Shown here: positions 39,745 through 51,768 of the stretch, piece after piece
How the letters are laid out: each line of letters begins with the position of its first letter
Numbering within the stretch: position 1 is the stretch's first letter
Origin: Malaya genurostris
Taxonomy: Eukaryota > Arthropoda > Insecta > Diptera > Culicidae
Assembly (NCBI RefSeq): GCF_030247185.1
Contig: NC_080572.1
Coordinates: 247,162,570 to 247,226,569 of the forward strand
Direction of reading: 5' to 3'
Length of the DNA: 64,000 nt
The notes under the pieces: generated by a model
Databases searched by the model: none
Seen by the model: only the letters and a program-made list of their open reading frames with translations
Told to the model about the DNA's origin: nothing
Made by a program: the position numbers and the translations under genes

Positions 39745-40590
39745 AGTAGAGGAGAGTGTTCGGTTACCGGCATCGTTTTATTTTAAGTTCATAACCTCTG
39801 ACTTAGGGCACATTATGCGGACATTTATACATCAATGGAAAGCTCCAGTCCCTAGCTAACAACTGATTATGAAACTGAGTTGATTCCTTTAATTGAAAAA
39901 AATGATTATCAATTTAGAAAGGCGGTAAATTTTGGCCATTTCAAAAAAGGTGTTCGGTTACCGGCATCCCAAAAATTTCACTAAAAATGGAAAAATATAA
40001 ATAAAGACTGCAGTTATTCAAAGAAAAAACAGATTTTTTTCTTTTTGGAAGCTTTTTGGACAAAAGTCTTCAGTCGCCTTGGCTCTCTTTGTCGATGATT
40101 TGGATGGTGACGCTTTGGTGTTGATTTGGCCGGTCTTCCACGTTTTTTCTTATGTCGTTTTCGTTTTTAAATTGCACTACACCGGTGTAGCGAAAGCTGC
40201 ACTGAAACCGTTCGTTTTTGCCAATTGCACTACACCAGTGCTACACTTTTTCTGCACCGATACCACTGGTGTAGCACTCATCAAAAGTTTGGTGTAGCTC
40301 TGTGCAATGGAATCGTTTATTGTAGTCAATGGTTACTGTTTATGTTTTCGTCAGTTTTGTTCGTTTATGCATGCCTCAGTGTAGCACTGCACCGGTGTAG
40401 TGCAAATTAAAAACGAAAACGCCATTAGTGTATGAGCAGCTAGATGCTTGACCAAAATTTTGGCTTACTTTGTCTCGACAGCAGCCTGCATATCACTGAC
40501 AATTTTTCGCGATTTGTCTGAAAAAATGGGGTGCGGTAACCGAAATCGGTATACATTTTGAAAATGACAAAACAAATCTTTCGTCACGAA
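39745..40590. mobile_element. Insertion of unknown type with GGTTACCGGCATC motifs
   Basis: It separates two parts of the composite repeat that are adjacent at 45800-45850. GTGTTCGGTTACCGGCATC occurs at 39757 and again at 39950, and the reverse-complement-like GGTGCGGTAACCGAAATCGG at 40530. The last could be a diverged terminal inverted repeat. No transposase ORF. It contains the MITE at 40156-40421. Confidence 0.4.
40156..40421. mobile_element. 266-bp MITE with 35-bp terminal inverted repeats
   Basis: The left end CGTTTTCGTTTTTAAATTGC then ACTACACCGGTG matches the reverse complement of the right end CGTTTTCGTTTTTAATTTGC then ACTACACCGGTG with one mismatch. The interior repeats the word CACTNGTGTAGC several times. 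No clear target duplication. Strong hairpin potential. Confidence 0.75.
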
Positions 40591-40633
40591 AAAGGCATCA
40601 TTACACCACTAGGTGGATTTAAACAGGTTTTTT

Positions 40634-41089
40634 CATTAAAACAGTATTTTATCTACACCCGAATTTTTTCTCTCGCTATTGTTTATATAATATGACAAGA
40701 GTAGCGTCACTGAAAGCAAAATAACTAACACAATACTGAACCGAATGTTATAAAATTTTGACAGACGACATCTATTGTACGCTAGAGGGATTATTAATTA
40801 GTGACGTCATTTGTCTGTCGGACGAAGGACTTATTGACCGACGTGTTGGATTGAAACTAGAGTGAATATCAGAGTGACGACAGCTGTTCGTTTGGAATCG
40901 TTTCAAGACAATAGGTGATTTATCAAAACAATGTAGAGCTTACGAAACTGTCAACATAGAGGAATAAATTTTGTGAGATGTTGCCAACATTACGGTTGAG
41001 ATGTCGTCACTCTAATTGAAACGATCACATTTTTGTTTAGCAAGCTATCCCTCATTTCCTGAATTAAATAAACCAAGTGTTCTCGCACA
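40634..41089. other. Short spacer
   Basis: No ORF or repeat recognised apart from an AATGGAGTGACGA-type sequence. Two words, GACGTCATTTGTCTGTCGG and ACGACAGCTGTTCG, stand out only by GC content. Confidence 0.25.
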
Positions 41090-41520
41090 TGGAATGAGTT
41101 TTGCATTTCTCATATAGAAAGGCTATGCAATCACTGTGAAAATCACCTTTTGAACCGAGGCCCGGAGGGCTGAGTGGCATATTCCATTCGACTCAGCTCG
41201 ATGAACTGAGCAAATGTCTGTGTGTGTATGCGTGTATGTATGTAACAAAAATAGGCACTCACTTTACTCGGAAACGGCTTAACCGATTTTCACAAACTCA
41301 GATTGTAAGGTCTAATCGTGCCATAGCTTGCTATTGAATTTCATTTGGATCCGACTTCCGGTTCCGGAGTTACATGGTAACATGTGAAAATTAGAGAAAA
41401 CTCAATTTTCTCGGAAACGGCTTAACCGATTTTTACAAACTAAGATTCAAATAAAAGGTCTTACAGACAGAACATCTTATCCGGATCCGACTTCCGGTTC
41501 CGAAACTAAAGCGGAAGTGG
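41090..41520 (+). repeat. Composite repeat, 5' end with CCCGGAGGGC block
   Basis: CTCATATAGAAAGGCTATGC, AATCACTGTGAAAATCACC, CCGAGGCCCGGAGGGCTGAG, TTCCATTCGACTCAGCTCG then TGTGTGTATGCGTG are the reverse complement of the 3' end at 60790-60910. Two CGACTTCCGGTTCCGGAG blocks follow. So this repeat's ends are long inverted repeats of each other. Confidence 0.7.
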
Positions 41521-41754
41521 AACATTACCAATCTCATTAGTATTTTTTCACGAACGATGGTCGAAAACAGGAATAAATCCCATAAAGCTGTCTGATAAAT
41601 TCTTCTTAGTTGCAGAGCTTGTTAGTTAGTGGGCATAAAAACTTAATTCGGCACTACTGGTCCCCCCTTGTCCTGTTCCGGAAGCACCGAAAGTGTTGAT
41701 GGAAAAAGGCGGGTGGGTAGTGTCAGAGACAGTGCGGTAAAATTTCATTTTCAA

Positions 41755-44700
41755 CCGAATAATATAAGATGAAAATGAAATTTATGGCCGCTCACCGTCA
41801 GCATATCCCTACTAATTCATTTGACTTTTGCTGCCATTTTCAAGTGAAGTTCCCGGAATTCATCGTCAGTTGATTAATCGTACCTAGTCATTTGAAGTTT
41901 TGCTGGCTCATTTTCAAGTGCCAAGTAGTCTAGCTCCTTCATTGCCTTCGCTCTTGGTAGTAAGCAAGTTCGAACGAATAGAATTATAAATGGAGTAAAG
42001 TATCAAAAATGAAAACTGAAGGAGGAAACAATTAATTTATATGTATTCTGTGATTGATATTTCAGCTATTTGGTTTGTCTTTCATCTATTATCTTGAACC
42101 AATTCAGGGGCTGGGGTCCACTAGGAGATTGATAGTACCTATTAGCTCTCTCCGGACTGTACCAGCCTAGATGCCTAGAATCCGGCGGAAAAAAACGAAC
42201 CAAGAATAGATCCACTGGGTTCCTGCTTCCATGTCGTAAAAGGCGACAATTGCAGGAGTTTCTTTTTCCTTTCAGTTATCAGATATTTTCAATGTTTTAC
42301 TTCTGATTACTCTATTTTACTAAATCATCTCTATTCAATCTATCAATTTCCGTCTAGCATCGGAGAAAAGTTTCATTAGGAATGATTTCTTCTTCCATGT
42401 TATTGATTGTCTTTCGGGATTATAAAATGAATGATAAAAATAAACCATTGCGCAAATCCGTTTATATTACAAAGTTAATAACAGAGATAACATATATCGG
42501 TATATTGAATACATAGTAAAAAACACTTGATATTAATATTTCAAACAGTAAATTAATATTTTTCTCGGTAGCCGGCTGCCCAGATCAACTAATATAACCA
42601 ATTAATAATTTCAATAAATAATTAAAATAATAAAGCGGAAATAATAAAGAATCAAGACGCGCGTGAAAACTGTTGACCTTTGTTTGGTGATTTAAAATGA
42701 TTTTATAATAACTGTTTAGAATATTTCAATGCAATGAATCAACTTTTTTGTCTAAATCCTATTCGCTCGTTTATTTTGTATCACGTAGTTTCATTTATAA
42801 AAACGTGCTTAATCCACCTAGCAGTGAGATGATACCTTTTTTTTATCAATCCGCATGTGTTTTTTTGCATGACTAAAAAAACGCGAAAGGTAGATGCATA
42901 AACGAGTGACTGCATACTCGACAGCCGGCTGTCCGGAGTTTTGTCAATTTCGGAGATTGACTGTTTCGTGCATTATATTGCCAGCACAAAGTAACACATA
43001 AAACGATAATACTTAAAAACACCCAAACAGCCGGCTACCCAGAGCAATAAACACATGATAACATTATTAAAACATTTACTAACAAAGTATCCTTTCCTGT
43101 GATGCATGTGGGAATGCAGAGGATTCCTCGGTTCTTAGTAGCAACATGCATCGAACTAACAATCCTTTCCCTCCCAAGTAGATCTGCATTCGGACGTGGC
43201 CGGCGTCGGTATTGATCAGCATGCATGGTTCAATACAGTTTGCACAGTGTGAAACAATGTGTTATTCCCAAACATGTTACTTCAAAAAATCATTTTGCAA
43301 TCTCAATTGGTCCAGATCAATAACGGAGTAGCAACACACGGGCGGTCTCTAATGCTAATGCTAATAATGCTAATGCTAATGCATCTATTATCTTGAACCA
43401 ATTCGAATGTTTACATGAACCTCATTTGAAGGCCGCTCTCACACTATTGAAATAGATATTTTGTTACTTCAAGAGATCAACTGACGGTAATTAAACTGAG
43501 CCTCGATTGAAGAGAAACGAATGATGAACTGAATGCTGCCCGTTCGGGCCGTCAGCAAACATTGTGTGTGTCAGAGAGTGAAGTTTACTGCATTAGAGAG
43601 ATCGTCAATGTGTTCTACATTCAGTTTCAATCGAATTGAATGAAGTTTTACAGCACTGGTCTGAGACATAACTGGATGTCGTGAATACGAAAACAACTGG
43701 CATGTTCCTTAACACTTCCGAATATCAATTAGTTGATCAATTGTATGAATTATGCAAGCATTCCCCTTTTTCACTACTAGAATTTGAAACGATTCACCTA
43801 AACTAAAGTTCAGATTAGTTACATTAAACATTCTGAAACACAATCATATGTTATGAAATTACCAGTATAGTTCTTTATAATAAAAATACAGATTAGTCTG
43901 CATACGTGGCAACCTTGTTTCGCCCTTCATATTTTCAAACTACACCCATACTAGTATAAAGATATGTTCTATATCAACACTTTCATTTTCGCATTGCGTG
44001 ATTCGTAATTGAATGTGTTAGTGACGGTGCAAACTTTGTCTACTTCTATTTCGATAAATCTGATGCTTTTGGTATGAAAGAAAAAATTCAATTACTTTTT
44101 TATGATGATCTGTAGCACTGAAAAGTGCTTGAATTGTCACGACCAACAGGATCTGCATTTGGATCCGAGATGGTTCTTTGCGTGTACGCTGATGACTTCA
44201 GCTGGCAGGCGTCGGGTGTGTGGCCGCGGCCCGATGTTACTCTCGTGTGTGTCTTCCTTCTGTAACCGTTGCTCACAAAATGATAGAAAAAGTGGCATAT
44301 CGCTGGAGCAGCACATATTTTGTTCTCTTCCTTAGAACGCGTTCTGATTGGCTGGTGCTGAAATGGATCAAACCAGACAGGTTTTTCAATAGTGTACTAC
44401 TGAACAATTTCAATGTTATTGCAATATACGTTCAAGTTGAAAAATTTCGAATCTATTGGTACTTAGATTATATAAATCCTTCCACAGATCACTGAACTAT
44501 GAGCTTTCAAAATACGAGAAAGGCAAAAAAGCGTCATGTGTTTTCCTCTTTGATACTCGTTGATACCAAACATTCCAGAAAAGTTCAAATTTGAATTATT
44601 TGAGATTATGTCACACAACTGAAAATTGTATCTCAAAATTATGCTTATATTTCCGATGGCATGTGGCAAAACTTACGTTGATACGTAAGATGCAACAAGA

Positions 44701-44786
44701 AATATTCACGATCAAAAACTTATCACTCTCTTAGGGGGTAAATTTTGAAAAGGCGCCCCATAGTAAAGTAAGTCGTATTCACGACA
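41755..44786 (+). repeat. Dispersed repeat (family of 24290-25340) split by a 1.28-kb insertion
   Basis: Left part 41755-42105 has GTCAGCATATCC and CTTTTGCTGCC. Right part 43382-44786 has GATCAACTGACGG, ACTGAATGCTGCCCGTTC, GTGAAGTTTACTGC, TATTTCCGATGGC and GGCGCCCCATAGTAAA, in the same order as 24290-25340. The insertion and its 23-bp target duplication are listed separately. A block at 44378-44520 matches the direct repeats at 23156 and 23754. Confidence 0.6.
42083..43404 (+). mobile_element. Retroposed insertion with perfect 23-bp target-site duplication
   Basis: CATCTATTATCTTGAACC and five further bases occur at 42083-42105 and again at 43382-43404. Between them lie 1276 bp that begin AGGGGCTGGGGTCCACTAGG and end with a (TAATGC)n-like tail (43349-43381). 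Long target duplications plus a simple-repeat tail point to target-primed reverse transcription. There is no reverse transcriptase or other recognisable ORF inside; the words AGCCGGCTGCCCAGA, CAGCCGGCTGTCCGG and AGCCGGCTACCCAGA recur. It is a non-autonomous or internally deleted retroelement or a composite SINE. Confidence 0.8.
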
Positions 44787-45892
44787 AAAACTCCAAAAAT
44801 AGAACTCACTTCGATTTATCTGCGAAGCTTGAACCGATTTTCACAAATCTTGATTTGAATTAAAGCTCATATTATCTTTAAAGCTACTGTGAAATTTCAT
44901 CCGGAATCGACTTCCGGTTCCGCAGTTACAGAGCGATGAGTGTCAACGTTTTCAAATCGCCATGTAGATTGACAATATGTACAGCACCGAAAGAAGAAGA
45001 AAACACAAAACCGAACGATGCGTGATTTGTTCTATTTCGTACACGCTATAAATAAATCGAAACGGTTACGGATGTCTGCTACTGGTGTGTGATATTGGTA
45101 AAAGACGGTGCTGCGGTTAATAAAAATTTTAGCTATTCTATGATAAGAGCGACCGAAAGAATAAACGAATGTCATTGAATTCAAATTTATTTGAAAAAAA
45201 TATGCAATTTGCACAGCCGGTAGTGCAGTAATATCGTTCCAATTGTGCAGTGATGTCAATAATAATAACAATAATAGTAATCATAATAAAAATACTAATA
45301 AAAATAATAATAATAACAACAATAATAATCTTCCTACATATTTTATCCTGCTAATTCATGCTGTTTAGCTTGACCTACATATGCAGAAGTAACAGAAACG
45401 CAGGTTCGCTTCGTTTGTTAGATATCGTTTAATTGATTTAATCGAAATAAAAAACGAGATAGTCAGTCTGGGTTTAACTAGTTTCAAAACTGTTCCAATT
45501 TGTAGGTCATATTTGTTGCTGGCAAACAATCCAACTTCGGCTGTTCCGGTCGTCTGAATCCGATTTCGGAAGTATTAAAAATAGTGATCAAAACTGTAAA
45601 AAGTGACCTCACTCACTTTTCATGGCCAAATCGATTTTCACAAACTTATAGGTTCAAAGTAAAAGTCTTACATTTTCCTACGGAATTCTTAAATTTGCTG
45701 TGGATACTACTTCCGATTCCGGAACTACAGGGTAAACAGAATTTGTAGAGTTTGTGAGGTTAGGTCCGAACAAAGTTTCCTATTTCTATTCAATGAACAG
45801 TTGTTTCAGCGAATTACATAGTTATATTTGTGATGTTATGAGTACTATGAGAAAGGCATCATTACGCCACTAGGTGGATTAAAACAGGTTTT
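44787..45892 (+). repeat. Composite repeat, uninterrupted 3' half
   Basis: Blocks from GAAGCTTGAACCGATTTTCAC to the terminus GGCATCATTACGCCACTAGG / TGGATTAAAACAGG at 45855-45888. It includes an AAT/AAC-rich low-complexity tract at 45257-45331 not found in the 38695 copy. Confidence 0.65.
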
Positions 45893-46299
45893 GTTGATGA
45901 AAACAGTTTACTCTGATTTGTATGATGTAGGTTCTTGTTCTTTTCAAATCCAACAGAAACTATGCACTATTCGTATAATCAATAGGCCATGGAATCACAT
46001 TTGCCTTGGAAAACTCACGCGACATCCAACGTGTAAAAATTATTCAGAAAGCTTACCAAAAAAAGTTTTACTTTCCAAAATTAAAAATTCTATTCAAAGC
46101 ACGATTGCACAACAACAACAACAACAACACCCAACTCAGAGGCAGGTGGTTCCAGCATTGCGCACTTCATGAATACCAAATCGGACAATAATACAAGAAT
46201 TGTTCAAATATTAAGCAGTTATTCTCGACACCTGTTTCTCTTGGTGAATATTAAATTCACTTATGCACAACTTTCCTTCCATAGTGACGGTACACGTAA
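45893..46299. other. Spacer with a short CAA repeat
   Basis: ORFs of 93 and 61 aa contain poly-Q or poly-N from a (CAA)n run at 46110-46128. No known motif. Confidence 0.25.
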
Positions 46300-47479
46300 A
46301 GTACAAGTGCACCGGATAACCGTAGACTCATCGTGCGCGCAAAAATAACGGCACCACAAAACAGCGTGGGAACAGTGTTCTGCCGTCAGCGGCACAGGCG
46401 AATAATACGCGACCCGAAAAGTGCAAATTAGTAGTTAGTAGTTAGTAGTTCACTACACGCCGATAGACCCCGGTTGGGGATATGGATGCAAACGGGAAAT
46501 AGCTGGGGTGGATCAAACAGGATATCGAAAGTAAGATCCATGATGTTGGTGATAGTGCCGTTGTTTTTGTTGCTATTGTGAAGTGTCCATCGGATCCATG
46601 TACCACAGTCCAATTTGAGGAAGAGCACTAAGTGTATTCTCGCTTTCAGCAAAGTGTGATATTTGTGGCAATCGGGCCGACAAAAGTGCGAAGAATGATA
46701 AATTGTCCCCGGAGGGAATAGTAATGAATCCATACGGTGAGTGCTGAAAGGGTAATGTAACAAGCGAAATGAAATGTGAATGAAGTCACTTGCTAGATAA
46801 AGTTGAGTGTTAAGTTTCATAAAGCGGATAATATAAACTAACAGGCGAAATATAGAAGGATCAGATTCAGATTCAACACTCGAATACTGTGATGACAGTT
46901 GCCAGAGTGCCAGGGAGAAGTTTAGTGACGATAGTTTTTCACCATCCTTCCACGAATGGTCGGTGTGTGCTCTAGCTTCTACACCGGCAGGCGGAAAAGT
47001 TGGATGAAAAGTGTTTCATAAGCATGCGGAAAGTATCAAGTGTGCCAATACCGTAGTATTTCGTATTCCCAAAGCAAAACTGTGCATCAATCGAAACAAG
47101 TTTACTCGATTGAAGTCGATAGTATGATACCCGCGTAACTGTATATATCTGTGTGTGTGTGTGTATGTGTGGTGTTCGCCTATGTAAAGCTAAAATTGTC
47201 CTTTCTGCTGTGCATTGTGACATCAATGAGTGAAGGATGCTTTAGGGTGGTTATCCTTATGGTGCCCTACGTGCACCAATAGCGGAATAGAGCATACAAA
47301 AACGGATCTTCGCTTGTCTACTGGCTGGCGGCTGCTGTCCGTGAAGGATGCAATGTTCCGGGCTTGGGACCGGAATGATAATATTGTGAAACCAACAGAA
47401 GCCAACCGAACTTTGTTTGTGCACATACAGTTTTTGGTGAAGTGATAGCCCGGAGCGACAGCTGACCAAACGCTAAAAG
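46300..47479 (+). other. Candidate long non-coding first exon ending in a splice donor
   Basis: The stretch is richer in G, C and unique words than its surroundings, has no transposon signature and no long ORF, and ends CTAAAAG at 47479 followed by GTGAGGTAA, a good donor. (TAGTAGT)n is present near 46432-46450 and GTGTGTGTGTG near 47151. Several short upstream ORFs such as 47230-47445 occur, as in long insect 5' leaders. The coding part would lie to the right of the window or in exons not recognised. Purely inference. Confidence 0.3.
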
Positions 47480-47859
47480 GTGAGGTAATAAACTTTATCT
47501 GCTCGAATGGTTATCGGATTGATTAATGGTTTAAAGAGGCTTTATATGTCGTTCCGGTGATTGAAGAGATTGATTTGAGGTTATTTCTGTTAACGAGCGG
47601 CTATTAGGATGTAATCTCATTATCATAAAAACATGTTTCGGTGTTAGAACAGTACCGATGAGGATTTATTTGTTTTCAAATTGTTTTCCTCTAATCCATA
47701 ACATTGATCACGTGAGTTTTAAAAATTCGAATTTTCAGTATACTAAAAATTTGATTTTATGAAAATTTTTCAGTTTATATATCAAAACTGTTACGGTGTG
47801 TCAGTGGAAATAGTTTACACTTTGTTTATTTGTTTATTTGGAGCAGGAAAAAGCCCACT

Positions 47860-49326
47860 GGAGCTGAGCATCACCAAATTTTTGCTCTCTCTCCAGCAGG
47901 CATAAAACTTCTCATCTTTTGTACCAATAGATTATAATTATCCAAATGATACATTTCCTTAAATTACATTGGTTAATATTGAAGTCTAGTGAGCGTAAGA
48001 GTTCAGAACAATCGATTCGAGATTGAAGCAGATCTGCGACGAAAGTTGCCTTAAACACGCCTCTACGAACAGACAATAGATCGAGACCTATGAGCTTACA
48101 AAGGTCTGAGTACGTCGGAAGATTTAGAGGATCTCTCCAAGGAAATTTGCGAAGCGCGAAACGAATGAATTTATGTTGGATGGCTTCTATACGCTGAATA
48201 TCATTTTGATAATAAGATGACCAAACAACAGCTGCGTATTCGAGTGTAGAACGAACCAGAGCATAATATAGCGCTTTTAGGCAATGTATATTCTCGAAGC
48301 ATCTCGTAACACGAAAAATAAATCCGAGTGACTTAGAAGCTTTGTTGATTGTGTAATCCACATGCTGCTTGAAGTTCATTTTTAAATCCAGGATAACTCC
48401 TAAGTCTTTAACGAACGATTCTCTTTTAAGAACGGTTTGCGAAATAGAGCAGTCGAATTTTACCACTGAGTGTTTTCGTGTGAACGACATAATTGAACAT
48501 TTCGAGGCGTTTATAGTCATTCTATTTACTCTGCACCAATTTGTAAAGATGTCTAATTGTGACTGCAGAAATATAACATCATTGGTAGTTTTGATTAGAT
48601 GGAAGAGTTTGAAATCGTCAGCAAAGGATAATTTCCTGCATTTCAGCAAAGTATTTAAATCATTTAAGTAGAGCAAAATATGAATGTTCCTAGATGACTA
48701 CCCTGTGGAACTCCGGAGCTGACAGCAAACGGTGATGTAAAGCAGTCACCAATTTTCACTGACATTTTGCGCCCTATTGGGTATGAGCTAAGCCAGCTCA
48801 GAAAAGAACCATTAAAACCAAGTCTACTTTGTTTGGAAATGGTAATCTGATGATTTATCTTATCAAAAGCCGCAGAGAAATCGGTGTATATGGCATCTAC
48901 TTTTAGTCGTGCTTGTAAGGATTGAATGATAAACGAAATATATGATACAAGATTTGTAGATGTAGATCGTTTCGGCATAAAACCGTGTTGGCTCTCGGAT
49001 ATATAATTTGAGCAGTTATGCGTAATAAAGTCCAAGACAATCCGTTCGAATAATTTAGATACTGCACATAACGCCGCTATTCCTCGGTAATTGGAAATTT
49101 CGTTTCTTCGTCCTTTTTTAAAAACTGGGAAGATGTATGATTTTTTCCATAAGTCGGGGAAAATTCCTTCTTCTAAGGAGTTGTTAAATAATATCGATAA
49201 TGGAACTAGCAGACTAGAACATTTTTTCAGTAAAACAGATGGAATGCAGTCTGGACCCACACTGAAAGATGATTTCAGCTTAGAACATGCTTTGCTCACT
49301 GTTATTAATTGAAAGGTTAACAACAT
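47860..49326 (-). pseudogene. 5'-truncated Jockey/CR1-like retrotransposon, reverse transcriptase
   Basis: First frame (49326-48664): SVGPDCIPSVLLKKCSS, LWKKSYIFPVFKKG, NYRGIAALCAVSKLFE, ISESQHGFMPKRSTSTNL, AIYTDFSAAFDKINH and SSGVPQGSHLG. After a one-base shift near 48670 the second frame (48676-47912) has LYLNDLN, LSFADDFKLFH (the F-x-DD catalytic box), WCRVNRMTINASKCSIMSF and LGVILDLKMNFKQHV, then the thumb region to the end. RT motifs 1-9 are all represented. The endonuclease and ORF1 are missing. The sequence ends at about 47825-47850 with an (AAATAAAC)n tail on the minus strand. Dead because of truncation and shift. Confidence 0.85.
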
Positions 49327-50189
49327 ATTTTATATCTGAACAAAGCCGGATTAAATGATTCAGCCACCGATGTACGTCTATTAGCGTTACTTTAATTTGT
49401 TTAAATCAAGTATATTAGTGTCAAAATCCAACCACCAACCATGACACATTTTCAAATTATTTGACACATATCCCTTAAACTTCAACAGAGCCAGTTTATC
49501 TTATTATACTTAAAATATATAAATAAAATCACAGCGATTAATCATTGTGAAGGGACTCTTCAATACCCTTTTCCTCAGTCTCAGTTAGTCTCTTTATCAT
49601 CCAACAAGGCTTGAGAGGCTATTGATTCATCTATCGCACTTTCGTCCATTGATTCGTTGTCGCTGTTTTTACTTTTGTCGAGGAAAACATCGTTACATTT
49701 GCTTTATAGTTTTTTGACTTTATTATTTTTTGGATTGTTGTTTCATAAATGTTTTCGGTGTCCTCTGATGCAGGTCTTCAATTGTCTGATTTCTTGTAAC
49801 GCATATCGGAATCGATCGAAAGAATCCTAACGTACTGCGCTATCTGGTTTTGAAGAACAATTGAAATCTTTAAAATACAGAGGAAGATGACATTGTCTTT
49901 CACATACACGGGTTCGTCATACCTGACATTGCTGTGTTATGGTTTTGTTATTTTCCACCGCAAAATCGTCTACTTCTGCTTCATATTTGGGATAGAATAT
50001 TATATATGTTACGTTATTAGACTTGTTCATTTGCTATTCTTTACCCATTTTTACATTGAGGTACACTTTTTCCTCCTCAATTTTATTTACTTAAAGTTGA
50101 AAACTAATCTTTCTGAAGTTAAACAGCCTTATTCTGATGAAAGACGTATTGATTTTTCGGTCGTATTGCATTTGTATTCTCAATAACGC
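49327..50189. other. Spacer with an acidic coding-like remnant on the minus strand
   Basis: Around 49700-49580 on the minus strand one frame reads DKSKNSDNESMDESAIDES and continues acidic until a stop. It could be the tail of a lost ORF; no family assigned. The rest is AT-rich. Confidence 0.25.
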
Positions 50190-51414
50190 TAGCAAAATCA
50201 AAGGTAGCTGGGACCCGATCGAACAACACTCGATTGGTCAGTTCGGGTTTACATTTCATCCAAGTCAGTCGATAAAACAAAACCGCTTACGTTCGGGACA
50301 GAAGAAACCAAGTACAGTATTGTGTAGTGAACAATAGACCTCGAAATGAGTGAACCAAACGAACAAGAGCTACCGCCGACACGAAAGAATACAATTGTTG
50401 TTGACTTCAGGCAGTGCAAAATTCGACCTTCGATACGAGAACTTGAAGGTTTGCTTAAGGAGCAAATGCATCTTGACATTAAACGTGTGCATTTACTTCA
50501 AAGTAATAAGACGAATAATGTTGTTTACGTCCAGTTTTATAAAGAGTTGGATGCAATTTAATTCACAAAAGACAATAACAATGTGCACTATGTGGAGCAC
50601 GAGAACATTAAGTACAACATTCCAGTATATATGGATGATAGTGCTATAGAAGTGCGTGTGCATGATCTTCACTCAAGCGTCATCGAATCTTATATTAGCA
50701 AAACTATGTCCCCATACGGAGAGATTCTCTCTATCGAAAATGAAAAGTGGAAGAATTTTTTCCCCGGTATTCTAAATGGCGTACGTTTATTACGCATGCG
50801 CTTGAAGAGGCCTACACCTTCTTATGTGATTTTCGGTCAAGATACAAGAATTCCGTGCAAATCACTTGTTTCCTATGACAATCAGATGGCCACATGTCAA
50901 TATTGCCAAAAAGCTGTTCACTACGGTAAACCATGTGATAAACTGGACAATGAGACAACCACACCAAAGGACAACGGCGCTTCCTTCACACCAACCCCAA
51001 GCAACCCCAGTACACCTGTGGCAGCCACCAACAACAATAAAGCCACCAACCCTTTAACGAATCTATCATCATCCCCTATAGAACAAAGTACACCAGCTGC
51101 AGTTAACAACTTACCCTCCAACCAATCAGCAATTGCAACCAATATACAACAAGGTGCATCTACAGCAACTAGCAACGAAAAGAAGACGGAAATCGACAAC
51201 AATACCATCGATGCGGCAATGGATGACGAGACGAACCACGAACGAAGTGCCCCTCAATCCTCGCAGGAGGGAAATGGAAGCTCCTCTCCCCCTAGAAAAA
51301 GGGTGACAACGGAATCCAACTGAAAAAAAATTATTTAAAAAATCGGCCACGTAACCTTGTACGCTTGTACGCAAATAGGCCTAAATAGAAAATATCTTTT
51401 AAATAAAAAAAAAA
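50190..51414 (+). mobile_element. ORF1-only non-LTR retroelement (HAL1-like), copy 1
   Basis: A leader containing AAGTCAGTCGATAAAACAAA and GAACAATAGACCTCG leads to the ORF at 50346. After the stop at 51323 only a short 3' UTR remains (GGCCACGTAACCTTGTACGC, AATAGGCCTAAATAG), then poly(A) at 51402-51414. No reverse transcriptase lies in between. The 5' boundary is estimated by comparison with the copy at 54285-55190. Confidence 0.65.
50346..51323 (+). pseudogene. Retroelement ORF1 with CCHC zinc knuckle, one premature stop
   Basis: A single frame starts MSEPNEQELPPTRKNTIVVD and continues past an in-frame TAA at 50559-50561 (the context suggests CAA originally) to 51323. The first half is RNA-binding-like (VHLLQSNKTNNVVYVQFYK, VHDLHSSVIESYI). 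A zinc knuckle CQYCQKAVHYGKPC (C-x2-C-x4-H-x4-C) is followed by a long low-complexity Thr/Ser/Pro/Asn tail and a basic end (PRKRVTTESN). This is the nucleic-acid-binding ORF1 of Jockey-group non-LTR elements such as Juan, by remembered similarity. The protein would coat element RNA. Length without the stop is about 325 aa. Confidence 0.75.
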
Positions 51415-51768
51415 CCCTCGAATGAAAAATAATGCTTCGTTATTTAGAACAAGGTTGAATAATAATAAGCTTTTTATTCTTCAGCTTTTCATTTTTTCGA
51501 AATTGAGTTGAGATTGAATGAGCATCAAATAACAAGATCTTTGGAAAAAGTCTAGAGTTATTGAAAGAGTCTCTAAAATCAGTATTTGCATTCTAACTTT
51601 CTTCACATTATTTCTAGTGAAATGGTTTGTTGAAAATAGCGTTAGTTTTTGTAAAAATCCGTTGAATTGTAAGGACTTCAAAGCTTTTTGACAAACCGCA
51701 GTACTTTTAATTTACATAAAAATCTCTAAGAAATGGTTTGTATCCGATAGTATCCAAAAATCCTAGTA
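51415..51768. other. AT-rich spacer between two elements
   Basis: No ORF of note (66 aa minus, no motif) and no repeat recognised. Confidence 0.3.

Larger units (their letters stand above)
38695..40633 (+). repeat. Composite repeat with an 0.85-kb insertion
   Basis: Blocks of CTTGAACCGATTTTCACGAAT, CATCCGGATCTGACTTTCGG and similar repeat through 39660, then GTTTCTATTCAATAAAAAGTTG. The 3' terminus GGCATCATTACACCACTAGG / TGGATTTAAACAGG appears at 40600-40630, after an insertion at about 39745-40590. The uninterrupted equivalent is 44787-45892. Confidence 0.65.

Noticed and set aside
45891..46172. 93-aa ORF with poly-Q
   Set aside because: The glutamines come from a (CAA)n run and the flanks have no recognisable domain.
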